From DATGMS01 sp040905145 (GTDB lineage: Bacteria; Bacteroidota; Bacteroidia; Cytophagales; Cyclobacteriaceae): a stretch of DNA of 9,103 bases. The position numbers and the translations under genes are program-made. The stretch's first letter is position 1. Each line of letters begins with the position of its first letter. The notes under the pieces were generated by a model. The model was given only the letters and a program-made list of their open reading frames with translations. It was not told the origin of the DNA and searched no databases. This document shows, one piece after another, positions 1-7,341 of the stretch. Where the stretch lies: the NCBI GenBank assembly GCA_040905145.1, contig JBBDSC010000066.1, positions 1 to 9,103 of the forward strand. Direction: 5' to 3'.

Positions 1-2898
1 CCGGTTTTTAAAGAACAGGCAAAGGCCATGGGATTGGATGCTCCCGGATCTCACTCAACCCAGGCTATTTTTTTTGATTATGATCGGGACAATGATTTAG
101 ACATGTTTCTGCTGAATCATGCTACTATGTTCTATGCACCCTTTTCTAATACTAAAAAGTTGCGGACATTGCGGCATCCATATTTCTCTAATTATCTATT
201 TCGCAACAATAGCGGGCAGGGAAATTTCCATTTCACAGATGTAAGCGAAGAAGCGGGTATCAAAGGGGGAGGTAATAATTTTGGTTTGGGTGTTGCCGTC
301 AGTGACATTGACAATGATGGCTGGCCGGACTTGTATACCACTAATGATTATGAAGAGCAGGATTTCTTGTACCTCAATAATCAGGATGGCACTTTTAGAG
401 ATGTAACCAAACAAGCACTACAACACATATCAAAGTTCGGAATGGGTTGTGATATCGCAGATTATAATAATGATGGATGGATGGATATCCTGGTACTGGA
501 TATGTTACCAGAAGATAATCAGCGGCAAAAGTTGCTACAAGGCCCGGATGATTACAACAAATATACCCTCTTGATAGACAGCGGCTATTTCCATCAGAAT
601 ATGAGAAATACTTTACAACTTAATAATGGTCTTGACAATAATGGTGTTCCGAGATTTTCTGAAATAGGACAATTAGCAGGAATTTCCAATACTGATTGGA
701 GCTGGGCTCCTCTGATGGCAGATTTTGATAATGATGGTTGGAAAGACCTGTTTATTGCCAACGGCTTCTTACGTGACTATACCAATATGGATTTTCATAG
801 ATATACTGTAGCCGAATATCAGAAGAAATATGGTGATAAAGTATTATTAGCAGATTTAGTAAAAGAATTACCCCAAGTACAAATATCCAACTATGTTTTC
901 AGGAATAATGGCGATTTGACATTTAAAGATGCTACCCAAGCATGGGGGCTATTTAAGCCGATTATCACGAATGGTGCAGCTTATGCTGATTTGGATAATG
1001 ATGGTGACCTAGATTTAATTTTGAATAATATGAATGAAAAGGCTTCAATCTATAAAAACAATAGTGAAGTTCTTTCAAATAATTTTATAAGCATCAGACT
1101 ACAATGCAGGAGCCTTAACCAAAATGCCATTGGTGCTAAGGTTACAGTTGAAACTATTTCCGGTAGAAAGCAATTTTATGAAGTTATGCCATCCCGGGGC
1201 TTTCAGTCCTCAGTGGACCCAGTTTTACATATCGGATTGGGAAAAGAAAAGAAGATAAAGCAGGTAACAGTGCAATGGCCCGATGGGAAAGTAACCCGCC
1301 ATACACAAATTAAAATTAACAATCTGAATGTACTCCAGCTAGAATCCGGAACACCAGTGCAATCTCAGGAAGAAATGCCTTTTACTGCTGCTCCGCTTTT
1401 CACCGATATTACGGAAGTATCAGGCATAGATTTTTTACATCAGGAAAATGATTTTGTGGATTTTAAGCATGAGTATCTGTTGCCTTGGAAGCTTTCCAGG
1501 CAAGGGCCTCAGTTATCCAAAGCCGATGTGAATGGTGATGGTCTTGAGGATTTATTTATAGGAGCTCCTATAGGGCAAATTGCAGCGCTGTATTTACAAA
1601 CAACTGATGGAAAATTCAGGCGGTCTGCCTCACAACCGTGGGAAAAAGATAGTCTGTGTGAAGATATCCAATCATCTTTTTTGGATGTTGACAATGATGG
1701 TGATCTTGACCTGTATGTAGTGTCTGGAGGGAACGAAACTCATGCATCTACTGTGGAAATGCAGGATAGAATGTATCTGAACGATGGAAAAGGTAATTTC
1801 ACAAAATTAAATGATGGCCTTCCGAAAATGATCACAAGTAAATCCTGTGTGGCTGTTGCTGATTTCAATAAAGATGGTAAGCCCGATATTTTTGTTGGGG
1901 GTAGAGTGGTGCCAGGAAATTTTGGTGCATCTCCTGAAAGTTATTTGCTGAGAAACGAATCTAAAGATGGTAATGTTAAGTTGGTTAATGTGACTGCTTC
2001 TGCAGCAAAACCATTACAAAAAGCTGGTATGATAACAGATGCTGCCTGGGTTGACATTAATAAAGATACCTGGCCAGACCTGATCGTGGTAGGTGAATGG
2101 ATGCCTGTCAGGATTTTTATTAATTATGAGGGGGTGTTAAAGGAAGAAACCACCAGGTATGGACTGAGTGATACTGGGGGATTGTGGACTAAAATTTTTC
2201 CTTTTGATTATGACAATGATGGAGATGTAGATTTTGTTTTGGGAAATCTTGCGCCTAATACACAGTTTAAGGCCAGCAAAGATAGACCTATGGAAATATA
2301 TACCAAAGATTTTGATAACAATGGGGTAGCAGACCCCATAATTACCTATTTTAATAAAGGATCCAGTTATCCTTATGCTTCAAGAGATGAGTTGTTGGAA
2401 CAAATGCCGAGCTTGAAATCTAAATTTACAAGTTATGCTACTTATGCCAACGCTACACTTGAAGATATACTGTCTTCTGACCAACTTGAAGATGTTGATT
2501 CTCAAAAAGTACATATGCTTGAAAACAGCGTATTAACCAACAATGGAGAAGAAAAGTTTAACATTTCATCACTTCCTCGTCAAGCCCAATTTTCAGCGAT
2601 ATTTGGTATGGTACCAGAAGACAATAACCAGGATGGAAAATATGATTTATTGCTTGCCGGTAATTTTTATCCGTTCCGTGTGCAGTTAGGTAGGCAAGAT
2701 GCTAGTATTGGCTTGCTTTTAAAATGGGATAACAAAGAAAATAATTTTATTCCTATTCCTTATCAAGAGTCTGGATTAATGATTCCTGGTGATGTACGTG
2801 ATATGTTATCCATAAGTACAAAAAGTGGTAACAGATTACTGATCATAGCCAAAAACAATGATCATGTACAAGTTCTAAGAGAAAAAAATAAAAGATAA
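1..2898 (+). CDS. FG-GAP/VCBS repeat protein with central ASPIC/UnbV domain (CRTAC1-like), 5' truncated
   Basis: The reading frame is open from base 1 (PVFKEQAKAMGLD before the family's usual 'FFDYDRDGDLD' block), so the gene begins left of the window and the ATG at 28 is internal. About 965 codons are visible; related proteins usually have a further 100-200 N-terminal residues including an export or lipoprotein signal. Twelve Ca-binding DxDxDGxxD-type motifs are visible, numbered from the first visible codon: 26, 102, 154, 241, 330, then 509, 562, 621, 685, 736, 770 and 874. Between the two groups, residues about 378-445 form an ASPIC/UnbV domain (GAKVTVET, SRGFQSSVDP, LHIGLG, VTVQWPDGK). 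A second 'F.DIT..SGIDF' entry motif near residue 463 starts the second propeller-like half. Three motifs are degenerate: DNDLD at 26, DTWPD at 685 and NNGVAD at 770. Such proteins are predicted to be exported beta-propeller scaffolds that bind calcium; no catalytic residues are evident. The stop lies 5 bp before the next gene, so the two are probably co-transcribed. The family call is firm; the molecular role is unknown. Confidence 0.93.
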   Translation, partial: PVFKEQAKAMGLDAPGSHSTQAIFFDYDRDNDLDMFLLNHATMFYAPFSNTKKLRTLRHPYFSNYLFRNNSGQGNFHFTDVSEEAGIKGGGNNFGLGVAVSDIDNDGWPDLYTTNDYEEQDFLYLNNQDGTFRDVTKQALQHISKFGMGCDIADYNNDGWMDILVLDMLPEDNQRQKLLQGPDDYNKYTLLIDSGYFHQNMRNTLQLNNGLDNNGVPRFSEIGQLAGISNTDWSWAPLMADFDNDGWKDLFIANGFLRDYTNMDFHRYTVAEYQKKYGDKVLLADLVKELPQVQISNYVFRNNGDLTFKDATQAWGLFKPIITNGAAYADLDNDGDLDLILNNMNEKASIYKNNSEVLSNNFISIRLQCRSLNQNAIGAKVTVETISGRKQFYEVMPSRGFQSSVDPVLHIGLGKEKKIKQVTVQWPDGKVTRHTQIKINNLNVLQLESGTPVQSQEEMPFTAAPLFTDITEVSGIDFLHQENDFVDFKHEYLLPWKLSRQGPQLSKADVNGDGLEDLFIGAPIGQIAALYLQTTDGKFRRSASQPWEKDSLCEDIQSSFLDVDNDGDLDLYVVSGGNETHASTVEMQDRMYLNDGKGNFTKLNDGLPKMITSKSCVAVADFNKDGKPDIFVGGRVVPGNFGASPESYLLRNESKDGNVKLVNVTASAAKPLQKAGMITDAAWVDINKDTWPDLIVVGEWMPVRIFINYEGVLKEETTRYGLSDTGGLWTKIFPFDYDNDGDVDFVLGNLAPNTQFKASKDRPMEIYTKDFDNNGVADPIITYFNKGSSYPYASRDELLEQMPSLKSKFTSYATYANATLEDILSSDQLEDVDSQKVHMLENSVLTNNGEEKFNISSLPRQAQFSAIFGMVPEDNNQDGKYDLLLAGNFYPFRVQLGRQDASIGLLLKWDNKENNFIPIPYQESGLMIPGDVRDMLSISTKSGNRLLIIAKNNDHVQVLREKNKR

Positions 2899-2903
2899 AT
2901 ATA

Positions 2904-5708
2904 ATGGACATCATGAGTATCAATTCTATGTCAAAAAAAATATTTTTACTGATATTTATAGCTATCTCGGGCATACTGGCATACTGGCTTTTACAAAAGG
3001 TATCAAAGGAGAATCAGAATACAGTGTTTCAAAATTTATTTTATGGGGATCAGGAGATTGATTTCAATGGACAAATCAGGCCTATCTTGAACAAGAATTG
3101 TATAAGCTGTCATGGTGGCGTGAAACAATCGGCAGGATTTAGTCTTTTATTTCCCTCAGAAGCGCTCAGACCCAATGAATCAGGTAAGCCTGCCATTGTA
3201 CCCGGAAAACCGGAGGAAAGTGAAATGATCAGTCGCATCAATCATCACGATCCGGAGTTACGTATGCCATTGGAAGCAGATCCCTTATCTGAAGAAGAAA
3301 TCGAGCTGTTGACCGAATGGATAGAACAGGGAGCTGAGTGGGAAGATCATTGGGCCTTTAAAAAACTAGAACCCGTAGGCTTACCTGCTATTTCTGCAGA
3401 TTGGATCAATAATGATATTGACAAATTTGTTTTGAAAAAGCTTGGGGATAATGATCTTCAACCCTCTCCTCAGGCTGATAAGGCCACCTTATTGCGCCGT
3501 GTATCATTGGATCTCGTAGGTTTGCCGCCTACGATGAATGAATTACAGGATTTTCTTAATGACGAGGATCCGGATGCTTATGAGAAAGTAGTAGATCGGC
3601 TTCTGGCTTCACCACGTTACGGCGAACGTTGGGCTGCCATGTGGATGGACCTTGCCCGGTATGCTGATTCCAAAGGTTATGAAGCAGACAGGGAACGCAG
3701 CATCTGGAAATATCGCGATTGGCTTATCAAAGCTTTCAATGAAGACATGCCTTTTGATCAATTTACCAAAGAACAACTGGCCGGTGATCTGCTCCCAGAT
3801 CCTACCGATGACCAATTGATTGCTACTGCTTTTCACCGCAACACAATGAATAATGATGAGGGTGGGACAGATAATGAGGAATTCCGTGTTGCTGCCGTCA
3901 TTGACCGGGTAAATACGACCTGGTCCGTGTGGCAGGCTACCACCATGGAGTGTGTGCAGTGCCACAGTCATCCTTATGACCCTATCCGGCATGAAGACTT
4001 TTATAAGTCTTATGCCTTTTTTAACAATACAGCGGATGAAGATGTGCCTAGTGAATCTCCTGAACTGAAAATCTTTACCGCAGATATAAACCGGCAGGAA
4101 TTAGAGAGTATCAAAAATTGGGTTGTTGAATATACTGCTTCTGCGGATGAAAAGATGGAAAGAGCAAAGGCATTTGTTGACCTGGTTAAAGTTACGGAAC
4201 CCAAAATACATCCACATTCTTTTGAACAGATAGAAAAAGGGACCGTAACTGGAGGTAACAGTAATCTTGCTGTAGAGTCTGGGGGACATGCATTAATTAA
4301 GAATGTACCGCTTACTGGTAAAGAAGATCGAATTTTAGTTAGTTATAGGGCTTCCAGAAGTACAGGAATTGTGGAGATTAGAAAGGATAGTCCTGAAGGG
4401 GATTTATTAGGTAGCTGGAATGTGGAGAAAAATGAAAGGGGTTTTGAAACTATTCCAATATCCATAAAACCTGTATCAGGGAGGCATGATATATTTTTCG
4501 TATTTAAAGATTCACAGAAGAAAGGATATGTTTGCCAAATAGAGTGGGTGTTATTTCATGAAGGGCTTCCAGGAGAAAGCCAGCCAGGCTACCAAGAAGT
4601 CAATAAGAAATTTCTTAGCCTTCTAAACTCTCAGAAGACTATCACAACCCCTGTGATGGTAGAGCTTGAAAAAGATTATAGAAGAAAAACAAATGTATTT
4701 GAACGGGGTAACTGGATGATGCACGGCGAAGAGGTGGAGCCTGGTGTACCTGACGACTGGAATGCTTTGCCCGAAAATGCTACTGGTAACAGGCTGGACC
4801 TGGCTGAATGGCTGATGAGTGAAGATAACCCTCTTACTGCCAGGGTGATGGTTAACCGGCTTTGGGCACAACTTTTCGGTATAGGTATTGTGGAAACAAT
4901 AGAGGATTTTGGTTCGATGGGTTTTGCCCCTTCCCATTCGGGGCTGTTGGATTGGTTGGCACAGCAGTTTATGTATAAAAATGAGTGGAGCATCAAAAAA
5001 CTACTCAAACAAGTGGTAATGTCGGCCACTTATCAGCAATCTTCCAAAGTTATCCCCCAATTGCTAGAAGCTGATCCTGATAACCGCCTGTTGGCACGTG
5101 GCCCAAGAGTACGGCTGAATGCTGAACAGGTTCGTGATCAGGCCTTGGCTGTCAGCGGACTTTTAAGTGATAAAATGTATGGACCTGGTGTAATGCCTCC
5201 CCAGCCGGAAGGCCTATGGCAAACTGTCTATAATTCTGAAGATTTTGTGTGGGAAACCAGCAAGGGCGAGGATAAATATCGCAGAGCGCTTTACACCTTC
5301 TGGCGCAGGACCAATCCCTATCCCTCTTTGATTTCCTTTGACAGCCCTAGTAGGGAAGTCTGTGTCTTAAGACGTACTAATACCAATACTCCACTGCAAG
5401 CTTTTGTAACACTGAACGATCCTGTTTATGTGGAAGCAGCACAAGCATTGGCAGAGTTTATGGCAGAGGCCAATGTAAATTTAGTAGACGAACAGATAAA
5501 GGCAGGCTACCGGATGGCTATGCTCAGGGACATTGGTAAAGAAAAGCTTCACGATCTGCAACTGCTTCATGAAAAGGCTTTAGGATATTTTAAAAATGAT
5601 CCCGAGGCAGCGGAAAAGTTAACTGGCAAAAAAGATATCAAATTAGCAGTATTAACAGTGGTAGCTAGTGCCATAATGAATTTGGATGAATTTATTACAA
5701 AATCATAA
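2904..5708 (+). CDS. Membrane-anchored PSCyt1-DUF1549-(CBM6-like)-DUF1553 cytochrome-like protein
   Basis: This 934-residue protein has the planctomycete-cytochrome architecture. An N-terminal hydrophobic segment (about residues 13-30) follows a KK pair and has no lipobox, so it is probably an uncleaved inner-membrane anchor with the rest in the periplasm. PSCyt1 spans about 53-145, with haem motif CISCH (C66, C69, H70) and M121 in RMP as a plausible distal ligand. DUF1549 (PSCyt2) covers about 165-375, including LLRRVSLDLVGLPPT, SPRYGERWA and a second CxxCH, CVQCH (C350-H354), followed by HPYDP. Residues about 435-552 look like a CBM6-type carbohydrate-binding beta-sandwich (ILVSYRAS, VEIRKDSPEG, HDIFFVF, IEWVLFHEG). 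A conserved linker (FERGNWMMHGEEVEPGVP) leads into DUF1553 (PSD1), about 628-850, with NPLTARVMVNRLW, FGSMG, SATYQQSS and RRTNTNTPLQAF. In-frame ATGs at 2904, 2913 and 2928 all fit; the first is kept, but 2928 sits best before the lysines and membrane segment. Upstream sequence is A-rich without a Shine-Dalgarno. The next gene starts 5 bp downstream. A role in sugar-linked electron transfer or oxidation is inferred from domains; the reaction is unknown. Confidence 0.95.
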   Translation: MDIMSINSMSKKIFLLIFIAISGILAYWLLQKVSKENQNTVFQNLFYGDQEIDFNGQIRPILNKNCISCHGGVKQSAGFSLLFPSEALRPNESGKPAIVPGKPEESEMISRINHHDPELRMPLEADPLSEEEIELLTEWIEQGAEWEDHWAFKKLEPVGLPAISADWINNDIDKFVLKKLGDNDLQPSPQADKATLLRRVSLDLVGLPPTMNELQDFLNDEDPDAYEKVVDRLLASPRYGERWAAMWMDLARYADSKGYEADRERSIWKYRDWLIKAFNEDMPFDQFTKEQLAGDLLPDPTDDQLIATAFHRNTMNNDEGGTDNEEFRVAAVIDRVNTTWSVWQATTMECVQCHSHPYDPIRHEDFYKSYAFFNNTADEDVPSESPELKIFTADINRQELESIKNWVVEYTASADEKMERAKAFVDLVKVTEPKIHPHSFEQIEKGTVTGGNSNLAVESGGHALIKNVPLTGKEDRILVSYRASRSTGIVEIRKDSPEGDLLGSWNVEKNERGFETIPISIKPVSGRHDIFFVFKDSQKKGYVCQIEWVLFHEGLPGESQPGYQEVNKKFLSLLNSQKTITTPVMVELEKDYRRKTNVFERGNWMMHGEEVEPGVPDDWNALPENATGNRLDLAEWLMSEDNPLTARVMVNRLWAQLFGIGIVETIEDFGSMGFAPSHSGLLDWLAQQFMYKNEWSIKKLLKQVVMSATYQQSSKVIPQLLEADPDNRLLARGPRVRLNAEQVRDQALAVSGLLSDKMYGPGVMPPQPEGLWQTVYNSEDFVWETSKGEDKYRRALYTFWRRTNPYPSLISFDSPSREVCVLRRTNTNTPLQAFVTLNDPVYVEAAQALAEFMAEANVNLVDEQIKAGYRMAMLRDIGKEKLHDLQLLHEKALGYFKNDPEAAEKLTGKKDIKLAVLTVVASAIMNLDEFITKS

Positions 5709-5713
5709 TTAGG

Positions 5714-7198
5714 ATGAATATACTTCAGGAATTACATTATAGGAAAATACAATATGAGACACGGCGGCATTTCTTGAAGAAATGTGCCTCAGGTTTGGGC
5801 GCCATCTCCCTTGGCTCGATAATGGGCTGTAATCCATCTTCTTCTGATAAACCGGCAGTTAAATCCGCTCTGGGGGCTAATCCCCTCGCAGCTAAACTTG
5901 CTCATTTTGCTCCCAAAGCCAAGCGAATTATTTATATGCATATGGCAGGAGCTCCCTCACAATTGGAATTATTTGATTATAAGCCGGAGCTGACAAAATT
6001 GAATGGCAAAGACTGCCCTGCCTCATTTCTGGAAGGGAAGAAATTTGCTTTTATACAAGGGGTTCCCCAGATGCTGGGTCCTCAGGCTGAATTCAGGCAG
6101 TATGGACAATCGGGAACGATGGTATCCAATCTTCTTCCTCATTTTTCTTCCATAGTGGATGACGTAGCCGTTGTTAAATCCATGCATACGGATGAGTTTA
6201 ATCATGCACCGGCCCAGCTTTTTACACTCACTGGCGGTCCTCGCCTGGGTCGGCCCAGCATAGGCTCCTGGGTAACATATGGGTTAGGTTCAGAGAATGA
6301 AAATCTACCCGCCTTTATGGTGCTTGTTTCAGGCGGGAAAATGCCTGATGCAGGGAAAAGTGCCTGGGGCAGTGGTTTTCTTCCTTCAGTCTACCAGGGG
6401 GTACAGTGTCGCTCTAAAGGTGATCCGATTTTATATGTTTCAAATCCGGAGGGCATTGATGCCAACTTGCGACGAAATACAATTGATGCCATCAATCAGA
6501 TCAATGAAAAGGAATATCAAGATATGGGTGACCCTGAGATACTGACCCGGATTTCACAATATGAGATGACTTTCCGTATGCAGACTTCTGTACCGGATGT
6601 AATGGATATTTCCAAAGAGCCAGATTTTATCCATCAAATGTATGGTACTGAACCGGGTAAAGAATCCTTTGCCAATAATTGTTTGATGGCTAGAAGACTG
6701 ATAGAGCAGGATGTGCGTTTTGTGCAATTGTTTGACTGGGGATGGGATTCCCATGGTACGAACAAAAGCACAGCAATAGAAGCGGGTTTTCAGGATAAAT
6801 GCCGTGAGATAGATCAACCAATGACTGCTCTTATTAAAGACTTAAAACAAAGAGGTTTGCTGGAGGAAACATTAGTGGTTTGGGGTGGCGAATTTGGCCG
6901 TACGCCTATGCAGGAAAATCGCGGCGGTAAAGAAATGCCCTTTATGGGAAGAGACCATCATACGGAAGCTTATACAATTTGGATGGCCGGTGGCGGTGTT
7001 AAAGGTGGGATTACATATGGAGAAACCGATGAGTTGGGCTATTACGGCACTAAAGACAGGGTACACGTTCATGATCTTCAGGCTACTATCCTGCATTTAA
7101 TGGGTATGGACCACGAGCAACTAACTTTCTTTCATCAGGGAAGGGATTTTCGTTTAACAGATGTGGCAGGTAAAGTAGTGAAGGGAATTTTAGCTTAA
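5714..7198 (+). CDS. DUF1501 family protein, Tat-exported probable lipoprotein
   Basis: This 494-residue protein matches DUF1501, which I recall as belonging to the alkaline-phosphatase/sulfatase-like fold group, over its full length. The N-terminus has a twin-arginine motif, TRRHFLKK (R17, R18), then a hydrophobic stretch ending in SIMGC (C39), a plausible lipobox, so a Tat-exported lipoprotein is likely. Family blocks follow in order: YMHMAGAPSQLELFDYKPEL (74-93), HTDEFNH (158-164), FTLTGGPRLGRPSIGSWVTYGLG (170-192), DWGWDSHGTN (341-350), GGEFGRTP (391-398), GRDHH (412-416), WMAGGGVKGGITYGETDE (423-440), HVHDLQATILHLMGMDH (451-467) and FFHQGRDFRLTDVAGKVVKGIL at the C-terminus. D345, H347, E393, D414, H415, H451 and H453 are candidate metal ligands or catalytic residues. 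The start is the only Met before the RR motif; an AGG touches the ATG, too close to act as a ribosome site. DUF1501 proteins are commonly encoded beside PSCyt1/DUF1549/DUF1553 proteins, as here with a 5-bp gap, implying a shared function. Hydrolase activity is an inference; no substrate can be named. Confidence 0.95.
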   Translation: MNILQELHYRKIQYETRRHFLKKCASGLGAISLGSIMGCNPSSSDKPAVKSALGANPLAAKLAHFAPKAKRIIYMHMAGAPSQLELFDYKPELTKLNGKDCPASFLEGKKFAFIQGVPQMLGPQAEFRQYGQSGTMVSNLLPHFSSIVDDVAVVKSMHTDEFNHAPAQLFTLTGGPRLGRPSIGSWVTYGLGSENENLPAFMVLVSGGKMPDAGKSAWGSGFLPSVYQGVQCRSKGDPILYVSNPEGIDANLRRNTIDAINQINEKEYQDMGDPEILTRISQYEMTFRMQTSVPDVMDISKEPDFIHQMYGTEPGKESFANNCLMARRLIEQDVRFVQLFDWGWDSHGTNKSTAIEAGFQDKCREIDQPMTALIKDLKQRGLLEETLVVWGGEFGRTPMQENRGGKEMPFMGRDHHTEAYTIWMAGGGVKGGITYGETDELGYYGTKDRVHVHDLQATILHLMGMDHEQLTFFHQGRDFRLTDVAGKVVKGILA

Positions 7199-7341
7199 CA
7201 AATGGATCAGGAAACATCAGGTATCATTTTTATGGCAAACGCAGGTAAGTAAGAAATCAGCCGGCTTTGGAAGCACTTCCTGAACTGGAAGTTCAGATGG
7301 TGTATAACATCAACTAAGATTATTTATTATTACTTTACATC
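7199..7341 (+). other. 143-bp intergenic gap with possible decayed coding remnant
   Basis: No complete gene is visible. A 16-codon frame opens at ATG 7202 (MDQETSGIIFMANAGK, stop at 7250-7252). It is overlapped in another frame by 22 codons at 7249-7317 that read NQPALEALPELEVQMVYNIN before a stop at 7315-7317. The second stretch has protein-like composition, so the pair could be a frameshifted fragment of a lost gene, but it is too short to assign. The overlapping hairpins at 7269-7296 lie inside it. I see no promoter matching the Bacteroidota pattern (TTTG ... TAnnTTTG) at a sensible distance from the gene starting at 7342. Confidence 0.3.
7269..7296 (+). repeat. Overlapping inverted repeats with mutually exclusive hairpins
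   Basis: GGAA(G) at 7269-7273, CTTCC at 7276-7280 and GGAAG at 7287-7291 are alternately complementary. ACTTCC (7275-7280) pairs with GGAAGT (7287-7292) across TGAACT, and CTGAAC (7280-7285) pairs with GTTCAG (7291-7296) across TGGAA. The two stems share bases and cannot form together. There is no T-run downstream, so this is not a canonical intrinsic terminator. It may limit read-through or protect the 3' end of the upstream mRNA, or be chance; the stems are only 6 bp. Confidence 0.4.

Noticed and set aside
28..30. ATG at 28 as the start of the first gene
   Set aside because: The frame is open to base 1 and the preceding codons continue the family's conserved sequence.
3609..3992. 127-codon open frame on the minus strand inside the cytochrome-like gene
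   Set aside because: It lies wholly antisense to conserved DUF1549 codons, its translation resembles no family I know, and the + strand protein is unmistakable. The other minus-strand frames in the window are equally shadows.
5711..5713. AGG before the DUF1501 start as a Shine-Dalgarno
   Set aside because: It abuts the ATG with no spacer, and the other starts in the window have none either.
6297..6545. 82-codon + strand frame within the DUF1501 gene
   Set aside because: It overlaps the conserved DUF1501 frame throughout and shows no domain or initiation signal.
7331..7338. TACTTTAC as a Bacteroidota -7 promoter element for the barrel gene
   Set aside because: It lacks the final G of TAnnTTTG, has no correctly spaced TTTG upstream, and ends 3 bases before the start codon.
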